Source: Hydrogenovibrio sp. UBA650 (GTDB lineage: Bacteria > Pseudomonadota > Gammaproteobacteria > Thiomicrospirales > Thiomicrospiraceae). From it: a stretch of 10,550 nucleotides of DNA. Positions 1 to 5,965 of this stretch are shown piece by piece; position 1 is the stretch's first letter, and each line of letters begins with the position of its first letter. Under the pieces are notes generated by a model. It worked only from the letters and a program-made list of their open reading frames with translations, was not told where the DNA came from and did no database searches. The stretch spans positions 4,421-14,970 of the forward strand of contig DBOI01000147.1 of NCBI GenBank assembly GCA_002299245.1. The letters run 5' to 3'. The position numbers and the translations under genes were made by a program.

Positions 1-724
1 CAAAGTCTCCATCCCATGCTATACCAAAGTCCGCATTGTGCTGTTTTACCGCATTCGCTGTTGTTGAACGATTTTCTGGAAGAAGAGGGTTGGGAACGCC
101 ATTTGGAAAATGGCCATCGGGTGTTTCATTTACGAATATACACTCAAATGGAAGTTGTTTAGCAATCTGATCAATAACCGCGCCAGCTGAGCCATTACCG
201 GCATCCATAACAAGCTTAAGATGCTTTAGGTTGGACACGTCAACATAATTTAGTAGATGTTCAATGTAATCAGACTTGTTATTAACAGTCGAAACAGTAC
301 CTGTAACTTCTGATTTATGGCCAAGATCATTGTCTAATATTCGCTGTTGAATCGCCTTTAAACCTGAATTTTCGGATATTGGTTTTGAACCTTTTGAAAC
401 CAGCTTCATGCCATTGTAACCTTTCGGGTTATGGCTTGCCGTGACCATAATGCCACCATCGGTTTTATGGTGGACAGTTGAAAAATAGACCTCTTCGGTT
501 CCGCATAAACCAATATCTAAAACATTGGCACCGGCTTCAGTTAATCCTTGTTTCAGTGCATTGGCTAAGCCTTCACTCTCCAAGCGAATATCATGACCCA
601 CTACAACTGATTTCGCAGCCAATTCAGTGGCGTAGGCTCGCCCAATTTTATAAGCTAATTCTTCATTTAAATCTTCAGGAACTTTTCCACGAATATCGTA
701 AGCTTTAAAAGAGTCTAACTTCAT
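1..724 (-). CDS. cpsG: Phosphomannomutase, CpsG/ManB type (3' end cut by window edge)
   Basis: Interconverts mannose-6-phosphate and mannose-1-phosphate in the cytoplasm, the step before GDP-mannose formation. It was read by hand from the minus strand: the frame opens at the ATG at 724-722 and stays open for 241 codons to the left edge, about half of a usual 450-460 residue enzyme. The N-terminus reads FKAYDIRGK. The phosphoserine loop TASHNP is at residues 95-100, with the catalytic serine at 97, followed by YNGMKLV. The next domain has DAGNGSAGAV and TPDGHFPNGVPNPLLPE, and the metal loop begins as WDGDF at 237-241, just where the window ends. These motifs match E. coli CpsG closely. The start lies 13 nt after the toxin stop codon, with only a weak GAG-type ribosome site, so translation may be coupled to the toxin gene. 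A phosphoglucomutase activity (AlgC type) is possible but less likely given the neighbours. Confidence 0.95.
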   Translation of the reverse strand, partial: MKLDSFKAYDIRGKVPEDLNEELAYKIGRAYATELAAKSVVVGHDIRLESEGLANALKQGLTEAGANVLDIGLCGTEEVYFSTVHHKTDGGIMVTASHNPKGYNGMKLVSKGSKPISENSGLKAIQQRILDNDLGHKSEVTGTVSTVNNKSDYIEHLLNYVDVSNLKHLKLVMDAGNGSAGAVIDQIAKQLPFECIFVNETPDGHFPNGVPNPLLPENRSTTANAVKQHNADFGIAWDGDF

Positions 725-737
725 TTTAATCTCATCA

Positions 738-992
738 TTAATAGTGGTAACGGCATGCAATTATTGTAATGCGCTCTTCTTCGACGTAGTAAACCAACCT
801 ATTGGTATCATCTATTCGACGAGACCAGTATCCGGTTAAGTTCTCTTTCAAAGGCTCAGGTTTGCCTATACCTTCAAATGGTTCTCTTAAAGCTTCTTTA
901 ATCAATCGATTAATACGTTTCAATGTTTTTTTATCCTGGGTTTGCCAATACAAGTATTGGTTCCAGGCTATTTCAGTCCACTCTAATTTCAT
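738..992 (-). CDS. yoeB: YoeB-family (Txe/YoeB) mRNA interferase toxin
   Basis: Ribosome-dependent endoribonuclease of the RelE/YoeB fold that cuts mRNA in the ribosomal A site and is neutralised by the YefM-type antitoxin encoded just upstream. It has 84 residues, the same as E. coli YoeB as I recall it, and aligns without gaps: MKLEWTE at the start, KPEPLK at 44-49, SRRI at 57-60, and the C-terminal CRYHY. The catalytic residues fall at the same numbers as in E. coli: Glu46, Arg65, His83 and Tyr84. The toxin therefore looks intact and probably active. Its ATG overlaps the antitoxin stop codon as ATGA (992-989) and lacks a strong ribosome site of its own, which fits translational coupling that keeps the antitoxin in excess. 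It is followed after 13 nt by cpsG. Confidence 0.95.
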   Translation of the reverse strand: MKLEWTEIAWNQYLYWQTQDKKTLKRINRLIKEALREPFEGIGKPEPLKENLTGYWSRRIDDTNRLVYYVEEERITIIACRYHY

Positions 993-1246
993 TCTTTTTC
1001 TATCAAGGACCTCTTTACTAGCTGCCCAGCTTGGTGCTGTTGGATAGATTTAGCCAGCATTTTTGCATTTTCTGGCGATTTTAATAAATAAATAGTTTCT
1101 TGCCATGATTCAAATAAAGATTGCGGCATCAAAACTACATTTTCAGCATCTCTTCGCGTAATTAAAAGTGAGTCTTGGTCATCCACTGCACGAGAGCACA
1201 CATCTTTAAAGTGGGCTCTTGCATCACTAAAAGTTAATTGTTGCAT
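989..1246 (-). CDS. yefM: YefM/Phd-family antitoxin
   Basis: Antitoxin that binds and inhibits the YoeB-like toxin and, with it, represses its own promoter. From the start chosen here it has 85 residues. The N-terminal Phd/YefM DNA-binding domain begins MQQLTFSDAR and carries LLITRRD at 27-33; Arg10 and Arg31 line up with arginines at the same positions in E. coli YefM, as I recall that sequence. The C-terminal half (ETIYLLKSPENAK, then a charged tail) is the usual flexible toxin-binding segment; E. coli has ETAYLLRSPANAR there. I chose the ATG at 1246-1244, not the in-frame ATG at 1267, because GGAGAG sits 5 nt before it, the family N-terminus begins there, and the upstream ATG lies within a few bases of the predicted transcription start. 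Confidence 0.93.
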   Translation of the reverse strand: MQQLTFSDARAHFKDVCSRAVDDQDSLLITRRDAENVVLMPQSLFESWQETIYLLKSPENAKMLAKSIQQHQAGQLVKRSLIEKE

Positions 1247-1251
1247 TGCTT

Positions 1252-1257
1252 CTCTCC
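1252..1257 (-). promoter_or_regulatory. Ribosome binding site deciding the yefM start
   Basis: On the minus strand this reads GGAGAG and lies 5 nt before the ATG at 1246-1244. It falls between the two in-frame ATG codons (1267 and 1246) and so supports the downstream one. Confidence 0.75.
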
Positions 1258-1270
1258 ATTTTTGCATTGT

Positions 1271-1288
1271 TGTACTTTTTATTGTACA
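1271..1288 (-). promoter_or_regulatory. YefM-YoeB type operator: paired TGTAC half-sites
   Basis: An inverted repeat, TGTAC then 8 bases then GTACA, spans 1271-1288. The two hexamers are TGTACT (1271-1276) and TGTACA (1283-1288), whose centres are 12 bp apart. E. coli yefM-yoeB is known to be controlled through a pair of sites with a TGTACA core at the same spacing. Here the perfect hexamer overlaps the predicted -10 box and the imperfect one lies near the transcription start, so a bound antitoxin-toxin complex would block the polymerase. The sequence and geometry are seen directly; binding is inferred. Confidence 0.8.
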
Positions 1289-1310
1289 TGTCCAGTGTCA
1301 GTCAAATCAA
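1281..1310 (-). promoter_or_regulatory. Predicted sigma-70 promoter of yefM-yoeB
   Basis: On the minus strand TTGATT (1310-1305) and TACAAT (1286-1281) are separated by 18 bp. The -10 box matches the consensus at five of six positions and the -35 box at four. The start would fall near 1274, giving a leader of about 27 nt to the ATG at 1246. It lies after the cpsB stop codon, so the toxin-antitoxin pair and perhaps cpsG can be transcribed apart from the upstream operon. Confidence 0.55.
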
Positions 1311-1334
1311 TATGAAATGATTAAGTAACTATAA

Positions 1335-2720
1335 CTAACGCCCATAAACATCATCAACACGCACTATATCGTCTTCACCGGTATATTCGCCCACTTGTAC
1401 TTCTACCATGTAAAGGTCTATCTTGCCATGGTTTTCTAAACGATGCATTTGTCCCATTTTGATATAGGCCGACTCATTTGGTCTGACTAATTTAACCTCA
1501 TCATCAACGGTTACTGTTGCTGTCCCAGATACCACAATCCAGTGTTCATTTCGGTGATAATGTTTTTGCAAACTCAGACGACCGCCTGGCTTGACCATAA
1601 TCCGTTTTACTTTATAGCCCTTGGTATTCACAAGAACTTCATAGGTGCCCCATGGACGGTGAGCAAGACGGTGAATCTCTGCCATTTCAGGCTGTGATTT
1701 CTTTATCTCAGCGACAACGTTCTTAACTTTCTGAGAGCTGCCTTTCTTGGAGATAAGAATCGCATCAGTGGTATCGACAACAAGTAAATCATCGACATCC
1801 ACCATAGCAATTTGCCGATCTCGGGTAACTAGCAGGTTATTTTTGGAATCGATACAGATCGGTTCTGGAGAGTTTTTAGTTCTTGGCAGCACTGCATTAC
1901 TTTTAGAGTTGGTTTTGACTTCATCGTAGAGGGCGTCAAAACTACCTAAATCACTCCAGCCCATATCGCATGGTACAACCTTAACTATTTTGGAGTTTTC
2001 CATTACCGCGTAATCAATACTGTCATCTGGAATGGCCTTCATCGCTTCTAAATCGATTCTAACCTCAGATTGATTCTCATGACCTTGAATCGCTTTTTCA
2101 CAGGCCTGGTAAATTTTTGGGGCACACTGCTTTAGCTCGTTTAAGAAAATACCAGCTTTGAAACAGAACATACCTGAATTCCAGTAGTAATTACCTTGAT
2201 CAATATACGACTTAGCGGTCTCTAGATCTGGTTTCTCTTTAAACGAGCGCACATCACTGCCATCTGCTTCAATATAACCAAATCCAGTCTCAGGGTATGA
2301 GGGTTGAATACCAAAGGTCACTAGATTGTCCTGCTCTGCTAGAGCCTTTGCCTCCATAGCCGCATTTTCATAAGCTTGTTGATCATTAACTAAGTGGTCA
2401 GAGGTGGTTACAAAGACGACATCATCGTTATCCAGCAACATACAAGCTAATGCAATTGCTGGTGCAGTATTTCGCCCGACTGGCTCAAGCAAAAACTGGT
2501 TAGATTGCTCAGTGATTTGTTGAAGCTGATCCACTGCTAGAAAATACTGCTCGTTATTGGAGACAATCAGCGAAGAGCTACAAACTGACTTGTTTCTTAA
2601 AACCGTTTCCTGGAATAGTGAACGGTTATTAAAAAGGCGAACAAACTGCTTTGGTAACATTGTTCGGCTCAAGGGCCAAAGTCTGGTTCCAGAGCCTCCG
2701 CAAAGGATAATATTAATCAT
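1335..2720 (-). CDS. cpsB: Mannose-1-phosphate guanylyltransferase with C-terminal type II mannose-6-phosphate isomerase (cupin) domain
   Basis: Makes GDP-mannose from GTP and mannose-1-phosphate in the cytoplasm. It has 461 residues, slightly shorter than the usual 470-480. The N-terminal nucleotidyltransferase domain has the pyrophosphorylase signature GGSGTRLWPLSR (8-19) followed by PKQF (23-26), then EPVGRNTAPAI (79-89), ETGFGYIEA (144-152), FKEKP (160-164) and NSGMF (181-185). The C-terminal cupin domain starts near HRPWGTYEVL (354-363) and carries the metal-binding QKHYHRNEHW (385-394). That domain is the type II phosphomannose isomerase region; whether this protein also makes mannose-6-phosphate from fructose-6-phosphate cannot be told, since some family members appear to do only the transferase step. 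The usual proline of the PADH-type loop is replaced in TTSDH (105-109). The gene follows a 150-bp gap and has only a weak AAAGAG ribosome site, about 11 nt from the ATG. Synonyms are manC and algA. Confidence 0.95.
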   Translation of the reverse strand: MINIILCGGSGTRLWPLSRTMLPKQFVRLFNNRSLFQETVLRNKSVCSSSLIVSNNEQYFLAVDQLQQITEQSNQFLLEPVGRNTAPAIALACMLLDNDDVVFVTTSDHLVNDQQAYENAAMEAKALAEQDNLVTFGIQPSYPETGFGYIEADGSDVRSFKEKPDLETAKSYIDQGNYYWNSGMFCFKAGIFLNELKQCAPKIYQACEKAIQGHENQSEVRIDLEAMKAIPDDSIDYAVMENSKIVKVVPCDMGWSDLGSFDALYDEVKTNSKSNAVLPRTKNSPEPICIDSKNNLLVTRDRQIAMVDVDDLLVVDTTDAILISKKGSSQKVKNVVAEIKKSQPEMAEIHRLAHRPWGTYEVLVNTKGYKVKRIMVKPGGRLSLQKHYHRNEHWIVVSGTATVTVDDEVKLVRPNESAYIKMGQMHRLENHGKIDLYMVEVQVGEYTGEDDIVRVDDVYGR

Positions 2721-2870
2721 GGTCTAATTACTCTTTAAGATGCGAAAAAGCTGAAAGCATGAAAGTTAAGATTTCACGACTAAGTCTTTGTTGATATAGC
2801 AATGCCCCACTAGTCTGCCTTGATGCCGACAACCTAAAGCATGTTAACATAACCTAATAAACAAGTAGAA
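2721..2870. other. 150-bp gap with palindrome and flanking direct repeats
   Basis: This is the longest non-coding gap in the window, between the Gmd-like gene and cpsB. It contains the perfect 10-bp palindrome ATGTTAACAT (2841-2850), flanked by direct repeats of AACCTAA at 2831-2837 and 2851-2857, 20 bp apart. On the minus strand TGCTATATC (2801-2793) could be an extended -10 box, but I see no good -35 box for it. I see no GC-rich hairpin with a T run in either direction. It may hold a promoter or regulator site for cpsB, but this is only suggested by its length and symmetry. Confidence 0.3.
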
Positions 2871-3836
2871 TTAGCAATCTAAAATCAAACTTGAGCTGGC
2901 CATAAGTTTAACAACATCCCGCATTTTGCTTTTTGCCTTCCAACCCAGTTCTTTATTTGCTTTTGACGGGTCTCCCAGGCTAACCATTAAGTCAGTAGGG
3001 CGTATCAAGTCAGGACTTTGTTTTACATGGTCTTTCCAGTTTAAATTGAAATACGCAAAGGCTTCAGCTACAAAACACTCTAATGAGTTATTTTCACCAG
3101 TCGCTATAACATAGTCATCTTGGGTATCTTGTTGCAACATTAACCACATGGCTTCAACATACTCTGGCGCCCACCCCCAATCACGGGAAATATCTAATCG
3201 ACCAAGTTCAAGAACTTCGTTAGAACCGTTTGCAATTCGTCTAGCAGATGCAATGATTTTCTGAGTTACAAACCTTTCAGGTCTGAGCGGTGACTCATGG
3301 TTGAATAAAATGCCAGTGAAAGCAAATAATCCGTAAGCATCACGGTAATTATTCACTAGCCAGTGTGCAGAGGACTTGGCAACAGCGTATGGGCTTTGGG
3401 GACTAAATGCCATTGTTTCATTAGCAGCTTGGCCATGGGTGTCACCAAAACACTCACTGGAACCTGCGTAATAAACTCTAGGGGCTTTTTCCATCATTCT
3501 ACAAGCTTCAAGCATGTTCAATGTTCCAATAGCAATACTCTGGATGGTCTCAGCGGGCTGTTCAAAAGAGAGGCCTACTGAAGACTGCCCTGATAAATAG
3601 TAGACCTCATCAGGATTGGATTTTCGAAGAGCGACTAAAACACTTCTAAAATCTTCAGGTACCATAGAAACTGTTTTGATTTGATCTTTGATTTTTAAAC
3701 TAACTAGATTTAGAAAGCGTGATCCTTGAGCATCACGTGAAGTTCCCCAAACCTCATAGCCTTTATTTAGTAGATTCTGGGCAAGGTAAGTACCATCCTG
3801 TCCACCAACACCACAAATTAAAGCGACTTTATTCAT
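2871..3836 (-). CDS. GDP-mannose 4,6-dehydratase-like extended SDR (second Gmd paralogue)
   Basis: An NAD(P)-dependent extended short-chain dehydrogenase related to GDP-mannose 4,6-dehydratase. It has 321 residues, about 55 fewer than the canonical Gmd two genes upstream. The Rossmann motif is GVGGQDG (9-15). The catalytic set is Ser126 and Glu128 in AGSSECFG, with Tyr150 and Lys154 in YAVAK. Shared Gmd motifs include NHESP, FVTQKI, RDWGWAPEYVEAMWLMLQQD, FVIATG-like YVIATG, and RPTDLMVSLGDPSKA. Differences from Gmd: SRD replaces KRRASSF after the first beta strands, the following loop is shorter, PLRPER replaces PRRGET, and a C-terminal loop is missing. It could be a dehydratase with another specificity, a reductase of the 4-keto intermediate, or a redundant Gmd. 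The Gmd-like family is clear but the reaction is not. It starts 29 nt after fcl, with a GGA ribosome site. Confidence 0.8.
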   Translation of the reverse strand: MNKVALICGVGGQDGTYLAQNLLNKGYEVWGTSRDAQGSRFLNLVSLKIKDQIKTVSMVPEDFRSVLVALRKSNPDEVYYLSGQSSVGLSFEQPAETIQSIAIGTLNMLEACRMMEKAPRVYYAGSSECFGDTHGQAANETMAFSPQSPYAVAKSSAHWLVNNYRDAYGLFAFTGILFNHESPLRPERFVTQKIIASARRIANGSNEVLELGRLDISRDWGWAPEYVEAMWLMLQQDTQDDYVIATGENNSLECFVAEAFAYFNLNWKDHVKQSPDLIRPTDLMVSLGDPSKANKELGWKAKSKMRDVVKLMASSSLILDC

Positions 3837-3865
3837 TCATATCCAACTTTTTAAGTACATAGTGT

Positions 3866-4831
3866 TTAACGTCTAAAGTTATTCTGATTCTCCAAGAACC
3901 AAGCATAAGTTTTTTTCAAACCTTCTTCTAAAGAGGTTTGCGCTTTCCAACCTAAACGCTCTAAACGTGATACGTCCATTAATTTACGCGGTGTGCCATC
4001 TGGTTTTGAACTATCCCACTCAATCTGACCTTGATAACCCACAACTTTAGCTACCGTTTCGGTCAGCTCTTTGATGGTACAGTCAACCCCGGTACCCACA
4101 TTGATATGCGACAGCATGTCTTGAGTTTGTTGTTGATAGGTGGTCGAGTCCAAGTTCATTACAAAAATAGAAGCTTCTGCCATTTCATCCACATATAAAA
4201 ACTCACGCATCGGTTTGCCCGTACCCCAGGCATGTACTACTGGATCATTATTCAGTTTGGCTTCATGAAAACGTCTTAACAATGCTGGAATCACGTGTGA
4301 ATTTTCTGGGTGGAAATTGTCATTCTCACCATACAGATTAGTTGGCATCACCGAACGATAATCTCGACCATACTGTCTGTTATAACTTTCACACAGTTTG
4401 ATACCTGCTATTTTAGCAATCGCATAGGGTTCATTGGTGCACTCCAGTTCTCCGGTTAATAGCGCATCTTCACGCATTGGCTGCGGAGCCAATTTAGGGT
4501 AGATACAAGAAGAGCCTAAAAATAGTAGCTGCTGAACATTGTTTTGATGTGCTGCATGGATGATATTGGCTTCAATCATCAGGTTTTCATAGATGAATTC
4601 GGCAGGGTATTCATTATTAGCGTGAATTCCACCGACTTTAGCGGCGGCTAGGTAAACTTGATCAATGTTTTGAGTTGCGAAAAAGTCACTGACAGCCTTT
4701 TGATTAGTCAGGTCTAGCTCTGAACGAGTCGCCGTGATGATCTCATTGTTTGAATCTTGTTCTAGTTGGCGAATAATCGCTGAACCTACCATGCCATGAT
4801 GACCGGCAACAAAAATACGTTTTGCGGTCAT
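3866..4831 (-). CDS. fcl: GDP-L-fucose synthase (GDP-4-keto-6-deoxymannose 3,5-epimerase-4-reductase)
   Basis: Converts GDP-4-keto-6-deoxy-D-mannose, the Gmd product, to GDP-L-fucose with NADPH by a double epimerisation followed by reduction. It has 321 residues, the usual length. The Rossmann motif is GHHGMVG (10-16), followed by AAAKVGGIHAN. The active-site residues known from the E. coli enzyme fall at identical numbers: Ser107 and Cys109 in GSSCIYP, Tyr136 and Lys140 in EPYAIAK, and His179 in NSHVIP. Other signatures are PTNLYGENDNF, GTGKPMREFLYVDE and NVGTGVD. It starts 2 nt after the gmd stop codon, with an AAGG ribosome site inside the end of gmd, so the two steps of the pathway are made together. 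Confidence 0.97.
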   Translation of the reverse strand: MTAKRIFVAGHHGMVGSAIIRQLEQDSNNEIITATRSELDLTNQKAVSDFFATQNIDQVYLAAAKVGGIHANNEYPAEFIYENLMIEANIIHAAHQNNVQQLLFLGSSCIYPKLAPQPMREDALLTGELECTNEPYAIAKIAGIKLCESYNRQYGRDYRSVMPTNLYGENDNFHPENSHVIPALLRRFHEAKLNNDPVVHAWGTGKPMREFLYVDEMAEASIFVMNLDSTTYQQQTQDMLSHINVGTGVDCTIKELTETVAKVVGYQGQIEWDSSKPDGTPRKLMDVSRLERLGWKAQTSLEEGLKKTYAWFLENQNNFRR

Positions 4832-4833
4832 GC

Positions 4834-5964
4834 TTATCGACCTTCTTCAACCGAGATAGAAATATCATGGCCATGCTCTTTTAGTAGAGCATTACGCTGT
4901 GCGACTTTTAGGTCTTCTGCGACCATTTCAGCACACATCTCTTGCACAGTAATTTCTGGTGTCCAGCCAAGTTTATTTTTAGCACTGCTTGGATCACCCA
5001 AAAGGGTTTCAACTTCAGCAGGGCGGAAGTAGCGAGGGTCAACACGAACAATGACATCTCCAACATTTAAAGCTGGCGCTTTATCGCCTTCAATCGCCGT
5101 GATAGTACCAATCTCATCTACACCTTTACCTGAGAATTCAACGCTTATTCCAAGCTCTTGCGCCGACCATTCAATGAATTGGCGAACAGAATATTGCACA
5201 CCAGTCGCAATCACAAAATCTTCCGGATTATCCTGTTGTAACATCATCCACTGCATACGTACATAATCTTTGGCATGACCCCAGTCACGTAAAGCGTCTA
5301 TGTTACCCATGTATAGGCACTGTTCTAGACCTTGAGCGATATTCGCCAAACCACGTGTTATTTTACGTGTTACAAAGGTCTCACCTCGGCGCGGCGATTC
5401 GTGGTTAAACAGAATACCGTTACACGCATACATACCATAAGATTCACGGTAATTAACAGTAATCCAATAAGCATACATTTTGGCTACTGCATAAGGCGAG
5501 CGAGGATAGAAGGGTGTGGTCTCTTTTTGAGGGATTTCCTGTACTAAACCATAAAGCTCGGAAGTTGAGGCCTGGTAAAACTTAGTTTTCTTTTCAAGGC
5601 CTAAGAAACGAATGGCCTCTAATAGTCGTAAAGTACCCATTGCATCTACATCGGCAGTGTATTCTGGCGATTCAAAAGAGACAGCAACATGGGATTGAGC
5701 ACCTAGGTTGTAGACTTCATCTGGTTGAACCTCTTGTAGAATGCGCGTCAGATTAGAAGAGTCAGTAAGGTCACCATAGTGAAGAATAAAATTTTTATTA
5801 TCAGTATGTGGGTCTTGATAGATATGATCAATACGTTCCGTGTTAAAAGAAGATGCTCGGCGTTTAATACCGTGAACTTCATAGTCTTTTTCTAAAAGGA
5901 ACTCAGCTAAGTAAGAACCGTCTTGCCCCGTTACACCTGTAATTAATGCTGTTTTTTTACTCAT
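4834..5964 (-). CDS. gmd: GDP-mannose 4,6-dehydratase
   Basis: Dehydrates GDP-D-mannose to GDP-4-keto-6-deoxy-D-mannose, the first committed step to GDP-L-fucose and related deoxysugars. It has 376 residues, full length for the bacterial enzyme. It shows the Rossmann motif GVTGQDG (10-16), the NADP-binding loop KRRASSFNTERIDHIY (34-49), GDLTDSSNL, and NLGAQSHVAVSFE. The catalytic set is Thr134 and Glu136 in QASTSELYG, with Tyr158 and Lys162 in SPYAVAK. NHESPRRGETFVTRKI and RDWGHAKDYV complete the substrate site. The start at 5964 follows an AGAAGAG ribosome site lying within the last codons of the upstream gene, whose stop ends 1 nt before it. It overlaps no other real gene. Confidence 0.97.
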   Translation of the reverse strand: MSKKTALITGVTGQDGSYLAEFLLEKDYEVHGIKRRASSFNTERIDHIYQDPHTDNKNFILHYGDLTDSSNLTRILQEVQPDEVYNLGAQSHVAVSFESPEYTADVDAMGTLRLLEAIRFLGLEKKTKFYQASTSELYGLVQEIPQKETTPFYPRSPYAVAKMYAYWITVNYRESYGMYACNGILFNHESPRRGETFVTRKITRGLANIAQGLEQCLYMGNIDALRDWGHAKDYVRMQWMMLQQDNPEDFVIATGVQYSVRQFIEWSAQELGISVEFSGKGVDEIGTITAIEGDKAPALNVGDVIVRVDPRYFRPAEVETLLGDPSSAKNKLGWTPEITVQEMCAEMVAEDLKVAQRNALLKEHGHDISISVEEGR

Positions 5965-5965
5965 G

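Noticed and set aside
478..708. Plus-strand open frame of 76 codons opposite cpsG
   Set aside because: It is the shadow of the phosphomannomutase frame, with no family resemblance or ribosome site. The same applies to the other plus-strand open frames, such as 802-1047, 2926-3114, 4796-5032 and 9909-10148.
1247..1267. Upstream in-frame ATG (1267) as the antitoxin start, adding seven residues
   Set aside because: The extra MQKWREA has no counterpart in YefM proteins, the GGAGAG ribosome site lies after this ATG and before the next one, and the predicted transcript would begin only a few bases upstream.
1271..1288. Inverted repeat with T run read as an intrinsic terminator after cpsB
   Set aside because: The arms are only 5 bp and AT-rich, the T run lies in the loop and not after the stem, and the spacing fits an operator.
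2793..2801. Extended -10 box TGCTATATC as a cpsB promoter
   Set aside because: The box matches the consensus at only four of six positions and no acceptable -35 box lies 16-18 bp upstream, so I did not list it as a promoter.
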